Below are positions 1 to 12,000 of a DNA stretch of 64,000 bases, one piece after another; position 1 is the stretch's first letter, and each line of letters starts with the position of its first letter. A program made the translations under genes and the position numbers. The notes beneath the pieces were generated by a model that ran no database searches, was not told where the DNA came from, and was given only the letters and a program-made list of their open reading frames with translations. The stretch comes from Ciona savignyi (Eukaryota > Chordata > Ascidiacea > Phlebobranchia > Cionidae), in NCBI GenBank assembly GCA_000149265.1, contig CH003284.1, positions 150,769 to 214,768 on the forward strand, given 5' to 3'.

Positions 1-81
1 GATGGGAGGGTTTTGTGGCCGTGGGAAATCAAGTCGTTTGTCACATCCAATAGGTTGTTGGAGAACCAAAGGGAACAAATT
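1..81 (-). CDS. ATM: ATM exon 46, cut by window edge
   Basis: ICSLWFSNNLLDVTNDLISH matches human [20 protein letters not shown]. The exon is open at base 1; the end of FAT, the kinase domain and FATC lie beyond the left edge. Confidence 0.94.
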
Positions 82-3000
82 CTGAAAAAAAATTATTGAT
101 CAAAAATGGAGGATTGTTTATAAATAGAAACGTCTTAGAAAGCTATTTTTTTAACAGATATAAGCGAATTATTTTAATTATAATATCGATTTTTTTAACA
201 GATATAAGCGAATTATTTTAACTAATATAATCGAATTTTTTTAACAGATATAAGCGAAAAATTTTAACAGATAAAAGCGAAAAATTTTAACAGATATAAA
301 CGAATTATTTTAACAGATAAAAGCGAATTATTTTAACAGATATAAGCGAATTATTTTAACAGATATAATTGATTATTTTAATAGATTTAAGCGTACAATT
401 TTAACAGGTATAATTAAGGAGTTTCTCCAATTTTGGTAAAACCAATGAAAAAAATGAAAATGATAAAAAATACAGTTGACTAACCTATTCATTAGTGTAT
501 CATGTTCATCTGACATTCGGAGGCACTTTATGTAAGTTTCTAGCGCGCATTTTAGAAACATATTCTCCTTGCTTTCAATTCGAGATAGCTCAGCTAGATC
601 AATGTTCGAATTTTTGTTCACGATAATCTGTGTCCTAAAAATAATAGCTGGTTGTATAAATCTGGGCCAATACTATTTGCTATTTGGCTTAACTTTATAA
701 TCCAAAAGTGTAAAAAGAAAGTTAAATTCACCACAAAAAGACATATATAAATTTTACCCAAATATGTAAAAAGGATATATTTCATTGAAATTGGTAAATG
801 TGATATCTATATACTTAAGTCCGACTAGTTAGTCTGGTGGTTAAGTGTGTCACGTTTCGAAAGGTTGCAGTCTCGAAAATGGTCGCAAGCTAGTCGATTC
901 TGTCCTTGGGCAAAGCACTTAACGGACATTGCTTAAACCAAGTCGATTAATGGGTTTTATTAATTTAAAGGACTTTGTGAATTTCACAAAACACACTGCA
1001 ATATCTCCGGTAACCCGATGATGGGCGCGAGGTGATTTGACGATTGCCCGTGTGTTAACCACCTTGGTTTTTAGGGATAAACATGAATATCCTATAAAAA
1101 ACATAACTCAATTTAGGTTTAATATTGATATATATTTTCACCATTTTAATTTGATTGCGCAGGCCTTTTTGCATTTTTTTTTATTTATTTTTTCTGTCTT
1201 TAATTTTAATTAATCATATTTTATATGCTCGCTGATATCTCAATAATTTAATACTTTTATTGATTATTTAAATCTGATTTTCAGTCACTTTTGGGTCACA
1301 GTATTTAAATCTGATTTTTATTATTTTTAAGTCAGTTGCCGTGTGTAGTCAACAAAAAAGACCAAATTGTCGCATAGTCAACAAAAAAAAACAAATCGTT
1401 GGTTAAAAAAGACCAAAATGTTGCTTAATCAACAAATAAGACCAAATTGTTGGTTAAAAAGACGAAATTGTCGCATAGTCAACAAAAAAAACAAATCGTT
1501 GGTTAAAAAAGACCAAAATGTTGCTTAATCAACAAATAAGACCAAATTGTTGGTTAAAAAAAAACAAATTGTCGCTTAGTCAACAAAAAAAGACCAAATT
1601 GTTGGTGAAAAAAAAACAAATTGTTGCTTAGTCAAAAAAAAGACCAAATTGTTGGTTAAAAAAAAAACAAAATGTCGCTTAGTCAACAAAAAAGACCAAA
1701 TTGTCGCTTAGTCAAAAAAAAATACCAAATTGTTGAATAAACTGTGTTAAAACGCTAAGTTCTAAGAGTAAAAGACGAATTACTCACTTTTTTGATAGTT
1801 CTTCTCCCATTTGCTGCATTATCCTCATCTCTTGGGTTGGGGCCTCAGCCAACACTTTCTTTTGTGCGTATTCGTTCGACAATTTGTATTTCGTGATCTG
1901 TTTTGAAAAAGTGTTCAATTGATAGATGGGTTTTTGGTTCCTGGTAGACATAATATGGGTTGGAAAAATCAGTGTGTTAAGTATGATTCACACGTTTCTT
2001 CAATTTAGTAGAACCCATTAATCTGCTGGGTTCAGGAAATGTTTGTTAAGTGCCTTGCCCAAGGACACAACCGTTTACCTAGCGACCAGTTTTGAACCTT
2101 CAACCCTTCGGTTGAAAGGCGACGCACAAATCCACCAGACTAATCAGTCGTATATTAATCCAAACCCTATCAACCATTATGTGATACTTTTTAAGGTTAA
2201 TGTCAAACCTGTAGATACTGCTGATCTGCAAACTTGGCCAAAGTGAAGCAGCCAGACACTATCTCCTGTGTCGTTTCGGAATGCAACTCATCCTCATGGG
2301 ACAAATACGTGATCAGGTTCTCAGAGAGTTTTAAAGCCTGAAACAAAATGTTATGGGTAAAACGTGCGGGAAACACATGTTACATCACACACACAAAGCA
2401 ACTTGACTGTGTAAGCTATAAAACAGATGGGTCTTGTAGTCATACAATAATAGTTTCAGTGTGCTACCATGGACCCACCCCTACCAACATAAGTACCAAA
2501 ATGATCCAATCCTACACCACCTTTAACAGGTAATCCTCCAAAATCTCAGAAGGCGCAACGAAATGCAGCTCATGCAGCCATTCACCAAGTACACGTAACG
2601 CTTCAGACCTGAGTAGTGTGATCTCATCGTGGCCAAGTGTGCAGGACAAAAGTTGGGATTTAAGGTTTTGCAAAGCTGCAAGCGCGAATATTTGGTCCTG
2701 AAAATATTGGAAAATTGAAAAGATCTAAAAAGCAATCTAAATTAAAAGCATAATGCAAAAACTTTTAAAAATAGCTACATGCTCCCTTTTCTCATCCACT
2801 GATGTACATTTTATGGTAACTGAGAACGTATGCACACTGTATAAAAGCTTAAATTGGTACGAGGGAAAAAATGCTTGGGAATTACTGTGATAAAAAAACC
2901 TTGGGAATCACTGTCATAAAAAAGCTTGGGAATCACTGTAACAAACATGCTTGGAAATCATTGTGATAAATCAACAATCCAGCTGACCTGTTGTTGCCAC

Positions 3001-6000
3001 AGCAGCTTAGCATCTTCCATGCTAAGCTTAAACGACCAGATTTCTTTCGAGCTTTTCTCAGCGCAATTTTGTGTGGCTGATTTCAACTGAACCAGCAACT
3101 TCTTAGCGTGCTGAAGGCGTCCATGCTTGAACGAGCTTTTCACACAGCTCAGTAAATGGTGTAAAAAACTCTTAAAAATTGGGGCGCGATCGCTGTTAGA
3201 GGTTCTGCGGAAATTTTATATAGAATATTTATGTTTGACCTCGTGAATGGGAAAACCAAGGGGATTATCACATGGGCAATTGTCAGATCACCTCGCGCCT
3301 ATCGTTGTGTTACCGGAGCTATTGCAGTGTGTTGCGTATGATTTATACACTTCTTCAATTCAGTAGAACCCATTAATCCGCTGGGTTTATTCAATGTCCA
3401 TTAAGTGCCTTGCCCAACGACACAACCTACTGGTTAACGACCAGTTTTGAACCTGCAACCAAGCAGTGTGTTGTGTATGATTCGAAGTTACAAGAAATAT
3501 AAGTTTAGTTTAGTTTATTCATTTTTTGCCACAGTTTTTTAAAATGGCAAACGAATATAATCACGACACAGGAACGGAAAAAGACGGCAAAACAAACAGT
3601 CGTTAAAACACATCATTAAAAAAAAGGATATAAATAAATTAATAAATATAGCGGAGGCAGCCGCCAAACCTAGGTGAAAGAACAATAATAAGCAAACAAA
3701 ATTTAATTAAGACAATAAGATTTAGACATCTAAACTTTAATTATTTGGTTATATTTGGGTAACAGTTTTAACGCATGTTATAAATCTCATAATTTACTTT
3801 ACAAGTTAATATTTTGTTGCTTTATGACCAGGAATATCCGTATCCGATTAGCTTTCCACAACTATTCTAAAGTTAAGAATATCAAATCCCTTTAAAAATA
3901 CTTAAAAAAAAGAACAAAAAACATTTTTGATTCGAATTTAATTAAACAAATAGAAATACATGTCTTTTTAATGAAATTATTGTAATTTTAAAATATATTA
4001 AATGCCCCTGTTAACTAAAATGTAATTTATTAAATTTTGAACCATAATTATAAATAAAACTCGTTTTGTTCTATTATGAGCACTTGATTTGGAAATGCTA
4101 GAATCAAAAAACAATTCTTTGAGTCATAACCTAGTATAACTAAATTTTATTCCTGATTTTGAATATGAGCAACACATATTTAGACTAAAACCTATTAACA
4201 ACGTGTAGTGTAATTTTTTATAAACATTTGTTTTTTCCCTTTTTTATGTGGGTTTAGCGGCCACATCTAATTTTACCAAAACTTGATAATTTATTAGTTT
4301 TTAGACGTGTTCTAACAACTGTCGTTTTACTTTTTTTCCGTTTTCCAAATTTTTATCAAAGGTCCTGCTTTATGTTTTCATTGTGAAAATAAAATATAAA
4401 CTAAACTGTAATGTATTTAAGTTGTTTTCGTTATTTAAATGTCAAATCTTTTCGCATTTCAAAGTTATTCGAATAAAATGTTATTGTAATTAAGGTTGTA
4501 GTTTTCTTTACTAAATGTCAAATTTTAAATTTTTACGTTAATCAGGTTAATATGTATCTACTTAAGATTTAAGTTAAGGTTGTATTTTTTCCTATTAAAC
4601 TGTTGTCAAACGAGAAATTCTTTCATAAATGTAAATAATTATTTTTAAATCCACATTTTAAGTATTTTTTCTTATTAAACTGTTGTCAAAAGCAAAATTC
4701 TTTCATAACTGTAAATAATTAAATTTAAATTCACATTTTAAGTATTTTTTCTTATTAAACTGTTGTCAAAAGGGAAATTCTTTTATAACTGTAATAATTA
4801 AATTTAAATCCACATTTTAAGTATTTTTTTCTTATAAACTGTTGTCAAAAGAGAAATTTTTTCATAACTGTAAATAAATATTTTTAAATGCACATTTTAA
4901 GTATTTTTTCTTATTAAACTGTTTTCAAAAGAGAAATTCTTTCATAACTGTAAATACTTATTTTTAAATTCACCTGCTTAATAATAGCGAGAACAGTGTT
5001 GACCGACTTGTCATCACCAAATCAACATCTTCAAATTTTAGATTTGCATCTGGCAACACTGCACTGCGAGACCAGGTAGCAAGAAGCGGTCTGGCATCAC
5101 CCGATTCGTACAAGATACTGGAAATAGAAAACAAAAATATCATAACGAAAGTGCAAAATTTGGAGAGTTTCGTAGAAATTTCTTTTAAAACTCGACCGCC
5201 TTGCGACTTCACTACCTAAACAATTAGGATGAGATAGGTTGTTCACATTTTATCCCTGAAAGAGACAAAAATGACAAAACCCCTTTTTGAGTTATATCCC
5301 TTTGAGTTAATTTTAACCCTTTATGAGTTAATACAAAAACGAAAGGGGCATTGCTACATTACTAATCTTCAGATTACTTTAGAATTTACATTGCCCCATA
5401 GATTATTGCAGTTTTACTCAAATTTAAATAGTATTTAATCACACAACATACTAGTAAGTCCGACCAGTTGGACTGGTGGTTTAGTGCGTCGCCTTTCAAA
5501 CGAAAGTTTGTAGGTTTGAAACTGGTCGCTAGCTAGTCGGTTGTGTCCTTGGCAAGGCACTTAACGGACATTGCCTGAACCCAGTGGATCAATGGGTTTA
5601 AACTGAAGGAACGTGTGAATCACACACAACACACTGCAATAGCTCCGGTAACCCGATGATGGGCGCAAGGTAATCTGACTATCGCCTGTGTGTTAACTCC
5701 CTTGCGTTCCCAAGAAGATAAAACACAAACATCATCAGAAGATTAGTTCCTACCTCTCCATATGTTCCATGTCATCCAAACATTGCAATCGAGACGAAAC
5801 TGGATGAATATTTGTCGACAAACAGTTTGTCGATTGCGATATCAGTTTCCTGAAATATTAGGATATTAATTAAAGGTATTTTAGATTTTATTTTTAAGCA
5901 AAAAATGGAGATAACGTAATTTTAGATATTATTTAAAACAAAAAACAAGGCTAATGCAATTTTAGATAATATTTTTAAAACAAAAAACGGATTAAGCCTA

Positions 6001-9000
6001 ACTTTAAATGTTGATTTTTAATAAAAAACAAAGCTAATGCAATATTAGATATTAATTTAAAACAAAAAACGAAGTTAACGCAATTTTAGATATTAATTTA
6101 AAACAAAAAACAACTTTCCAAAGAAATCCAACACAGTTTTACAACATTTTAACAACATTTTTTTACAGTAAATAGTTATCTAAATAAATTTTAAACACAA
6201 TTTAATGCTGCTGCCTAAAAGGTTGGATATTTAAAAATTTTCAATTACAAAATAACTGTATCGAGATAATGTAACATAACACATTACTTTGAAATGAAAC
6301 TAACCCGACAGTGTGTATGCGGGCATTGCGTACGGAAGTTTCGAAGTTGGCATGGCTGTTGTTGTGGATTGAAGACATGGCTTGGTACATGTGTTGGTGA
6401 AAGCGGCACCTCGGCGCGCCCGTGCACTCGGTGCAACTTGGCCACGTCCCATTGACCGGCGGTCCATGCAGATTTGTATCGAAGGTCCAATAAAAGCTGG
6501 ATGGACATTTTATTTAGATATTTGGATGGACATTTTTATTTAACAGATTTGTATCGAAGGTCCAGTAAAAGCTGGATGGAAATTTAATTTAGAGGCAAAC
6601 ATAATTTGAGTTTAAAACTTACTCCAGTTCACAGGCTTTTGATGCATGAAATTGTAATTTAAAAAAGTCCACTAGCTTTTTAGGGTCACTGGGTTTATAA
6701 CAAAAAATGTAGAGAAAACTGAAATCTTAGGATTTTACAGAATCCTTTAAATTTTAAATTATATATTTTGGCAACAAGCAATGTCGGTTTCTTTATCACA
6801 TAGAACTCTTATCAGTCAATTTTCATTGTCAGTATATTTAAGGTATAAATTCTTATACGTCAAAGTTACAAAAATGCGGAGATTTTTACGAAAGACAAGA
6901 TTTTCTACACATTTCAACGATGCATAAAAATGATTGAATACAACAAAAATCATATTTGGAATCATAAGTTACAAGATAGGCAAATAAAGATTGTAAAAAT
7001 TTTACCAATACAACTAAGTATTTAGTTGTACTTTTCAGACTGAATTATTTAATTACTATCCCAATTGGGTGCTGTAACTGTCCTTGTTATGGCCTAGTTT
7101 CCTGCTCCTAGAGCTACCTAGGATCTTTATTTTTAGTTTTTCTTAGTAAAATGATTATGTAATTACTTTCTGTGTGTTGGTATACCGCGTTATTAAAAAA
7201 ACGGGAACAATGAATTTTAGTGAATGGTAAAACATGCAGTGCCTATTTAGGGTAAAATTGTGTAATCTGCTACACAACGCATAGCGTTCCCTGAAAAATT
7301 ACCATTTATTTTTGGAGAAAAATGAAATCTGTTATAGAGAAAAACGATTTTGTTTTACTAAACAACTAAAAATTTTCATATACTAAACAACTGTTATTTC
7401 CAACCTTAATTTGCAAAAGTCAGTCAATATAGCACGATCTAACAAAATTACCTCGTCTGAAGAACAGGCAGCGTGGTCCTTAGCAATACCCCTCATGTAC
7501 ATATCGCATATGTGTGACAAACCACAGTTTTGCAAGGAGGCCACAATTTCTCCCTAGAACAACCGATAACAGCAAATCAGTCAGTCCGGCCAGCTGGCTG
7601 GTCTAGCAGTTGAGTGCGTCGCCTTTCAGTCGAAATGTTGCAGGTGCGAAACTGGTCGCTAGCTAATCGGTTGTGTCTTTGGGCAAGGGACTTCACGGAC
7701 ATTGCCTGAACCTAGCGGATTAATGGGTTCCACCAAATTGAAGGAACGTGTCTATCATATACAACACACTGTAATAGCTCTGGTAACCCGACAGTGGACG
7801 CGAGGTGATCTGACGATTGCCAGTGTGATAACTCCCTTGGTTTCTCATTCACGGAGATAAACATGAATATTCTATCCTATCCAGTTCAATGTCATCAATA
7901 TTCTGTGCACAAAAGCACAGTTTTGACCCCCTATTACACTTATACAGATGATTTGATAGTAAATGTGGTGAAATACATATCCATGACACCACAGGTAATT
8001 AACAAGTTGGCCAAAATCATTAACTGCTTTACATGAAGAGACAACTAACTAGCTAGGGCCTAGTTTCGATCCTCACAACCTTTTATTAAAGTGTTCAATG
8101 TTCTACAAATGAACTAGCCAGCCAGGTTTATAAAAGTGTCCATAACCATGCTTATATACCATGTTAGTCTGCCCCGTCGAGGGTATTGATAGAAGCAGGT
8201 CGCGACTTTTGAGTGCTTTGTCCCAACACCCTTCCTTCTCATACATATTGAGCAGTGGTGCATTCTGTGAACCATGCACAGGCGACACGACGACGCCGTA
8301 TAAGCCGTCAATGTCCTCAATAGTGTTGTACGCTTGGGCGAGAATAGACATGGCTTCTTTGCCTGTCCGAAAAAAATGCAGGGTCCGAAAAAAACTTTAA
8401 GAAAATAATAATAAAGAGCAAAATTTGGATGTTAAGAGGGCGAAAAGTAAGCAATTAATTATTTATTGCCGTGAGTTGTGTTATCGTATACATATGTGTG
8501 ATTAAATTATATAAAATGATTTTTAATTATTTTTGTTAACTGATGGTGCCATGTGTAAGTAACGGTGGTTTATTGAAAAAAAATATTTAATGAAACCAAC
8601 TCCTTAACATTGTATAAAAAATTCATTAAACTTTTATATTGTTATTACTGATAAAACTCAAAAGCTCCAAAACTGCCCTAAATGGCATAAACTGATGCCA
8701 AAAAAATAGTAAGTTCCCCAAAATAGCAAAACCCAAACCCAAAAAATAAAGATGCCTAAAATAACATGACAATAAACTATTCTGTAAAGTAATAAATGAT
8801 ACCGTGTTTTACCTTCAGAACCAAGCTCGTGCAAAACGTCCAAAGCGCAGCATTTTCCAAGCTGCCTCGACTCCATTAGTGATTGCTTTTTATCCTTGCT
8901 CAAAGCATTGATGGTGGCTCCTTGGCCATTTGTGGGGAAAACTGGAGCAACTTTAACACCTGACGACCTTGCCTTTGATCTTTCAGCTAAGAATAAGATG

Positions 9001-12000
9001 TGTGTTACAGAATTCCTAATGTTTTGCAGGACGCTGCCTTAACGGCGTATCGTTGGACCAATTACAAGAGCAATATTTTTATAAAAACCCTACTTAATGT
9101 AGAACACATCTAATTTCGAATGGTAAACACACTGACAGCTAAAAATAGAGTGTGTGTTACAGGTATCATTATTCCAGAATCCAGATTTGGTTTTTGATTC
9201 GAATAGAAATTGATTGAAAATCTTTTATACCATTTGAAATTAAGTTACACGAATGGTAGACACACTTAATTTGGAAAGGTATACACACTTAATATGTAAT
9301 GGTATACACACTTAATTTTAATCCATTTAAAATTAAGTATATATGTTCAAGTTGGCTTTAATGTACAAATAAAAATATATCAATAAATGACAATGAGATT
9401 ACTGCGAAAATCTTATCATGATAGACTTATTTGAAAGGGTTGCTGTTGTCACAAATTGAAACATAAATTATATGTTACCTAGGGTAACCTTACATACTTG
9501 TAATGCAGGTTTATTTTGGTTGATAATGTTTAAAGGGAACACACGATTTAAGGACATGACTTTTCTAACAGAAACTTGAATTTAAACCGATGATATTATA
9601 AGGATATATCAAATAGGATATTCATGTTTATCCCCATAAATGGGAAAACCAAGGGGGTTAACACACGGGCAATCGTCAGATCACCTCGCGCTCATCGTCG
9701 GGTTATCAGAGCTATTGCAGTGTGTTGTGTATGATTCACATGTTTCTTCAATTAGGTAGAACCCAATAATCCGCTGGGTTCAGGCAATGTCCGTTAAGTG
9801 CCTTGCCCAAGGACACAATCGGCTAGCTAGCGACCAGTTTCGAACCTTCGGTTGAAAGGCGTCGGACTAAACCACCAGACTAACCGGTCGGATGAAATAT
9901 ATTAAAAAAATAATGAGTTAAAAACAAAGACCCAAATCACAAGTGGCATGTGTGCCTCATTTTACTTACTACTTGGCTTGTTGGTTTCCATTGATTTATA
10001 CAACGAGTCCTCTACTCCGTCTGTACAAACAGTTAAATACAATTACAATGAAAAGTTAATGGGAAATTGCATCAGGTATAATCATAAGGGTTGTCAGTAC
10101 AGTGCAGTAAGTATCACTATCCACCTAATATAACCAGGATTTTAATATAATGCTTAAGAAACATTAAAACAAGGAAAGGAAATTGCTGCTGACCAAAATT
10201 ACCGAAATTAACAGTTTCCCTCCTCCCCTCTTTTTAATGTCCTGTAAGCATTACATTATACACATCAAATCCTAGTTATCAACACTAAGTTTTAAGTATA
10301 ACCCCAGAACCAATCCTAACACCATACCTCACCCAAACCATAACAACCTTATCTTTATTTTAGTGAACAGTTTCTCTCATTTTTTTTAAATATCCAGAAA
10401 AAATAAAACAAACAAACATGTATTTGATATTTCAGTTGCTTTGATATCACTTAACAATTTTATATTTAAGTTAAAAATAAAATGGAAACAAAAACAGCTG
10501 CAAATGAACCCACCACACCACAGCTCAGTGAACAAGATGGCTTGGAATGGACGGTCGCATAACAAAGCGACCTTAGCAGTGACCAGCATGTCCAGGTGGT
10601 GTAGAAGGTTGGGAGGATATTGCCCTGTGACCTGAAACAATGAGTTGGTTAGTTTTGTGTGGTTGGTTGGTTAGAAGGTTCCCTGTCTGTCTGGTGGATT
10701 TGGGGTTTTCCCCATTTTTAGCTGGTTGATTTGGCGGTTTTCCATTTTTAGCTGGTTTATTTGGGGGTTTCCCTATGTTTAGTTGGTTGATTTGGGGGTC
10801 TCCCCATTTTTAGCTGGTTTATTTGGGGGGTTTCCCCATGTTTAGCTGGTTTATTTGGGGGTTTCCCCATGTTTAGCTGGTTGATTTGGGGGGTTTCCCC
10901 ATGTTTAGCTGGTTTATTTGGGGTTTCCCCATGTTTAGCTGGTTTATTTGGGGTTTCCCCACGTTTAGCTGGTTAATTTGGCGGTTTTCCATTTTTAGCT
11001 GGTTTATTTGGGGGTTTCCCTATGTTTAGTTGGTTGATTTGGGGGTCTCCCCATTTTTAGCTGGTTTATTTGGGGGGTTTCCCCATGTTTAGCTGGTTTA
11101 TTTGGGGGTTTCCCCATGTTTAGCTGGTTGATTTGGGGGTTTCCCCATGTTTAGCTGGTTTATTTGGGGTTTCCCATTTTTAGCTGGTTGATTTGGGGGT
11201 TTCCCCACGTTTAGCTGGTTAATTTGGGGGTTTCCCCATTTTTAGTTGGTTGATTTGGGGGTTTCCCCATTTTTAGCTGGTTTATTTGGGGTTTCCACCA
11301 TTTTTAGCTGGTTGATTTGGGGGTTTCCCCATTTTTAGTTGGTTGATTTGGGGGTTTCCCCATTTTTAGCTGGTTTATTTGGGGTTTCCACCATTTTTAG
11401 CTGGTTAATTTGGGGGTTTCCCCATGTTTAGTTGGTTTATTTGGGGGTTTCCACCATTTTTAGCTGGTTTATTTGGGGGTTTCCCCGTTCCACTGGATAG
11501 TCTGAGGGTTTATGCCGGAAAGGTTTTGCTATCGAAACCAGTCACAAACTTCCCAATTGTCCCTGTGCAAAACATCCCAATCCTTGTAACATAAGCGGTG
11601 AAACGATATTTTGGAAAACTGTGTTGTTGGACATTTGGTATGAAAAAACAAGCTAACTATTTAAGATTAAGCTAACATATTACATGTAGGATTCACAAAA
11701 GTTAAACAGGGAACAAACACATAAAATATTTTACCTTTTGGTTCCTGCTGCTTGTGTAGCATCTGCCTGCAAAACAATTGAGTGATGTAAGGTCGACTAC
11801 AATTAAATAAAATATCTACACTCACTTTTACAGGCGTAGTGCTCCCGTAAGCACTGTACTGCAGAAAGCATGGTTAATATTGATGGCTGGTTCACAGGTT
11901 CATTTGTGCCTGAAAGACGGACAAGGTATTAAAAAATCATCATTTTTTAGTTTGTATTGCTTTTTGCAATCTGTTGTTTATAGCCTACCTTTTTCGAATG

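Noticed and set aside
8161-8400. Plus-strand 79-codon frame
   Set aside because: Antisense of ATM exon 36.
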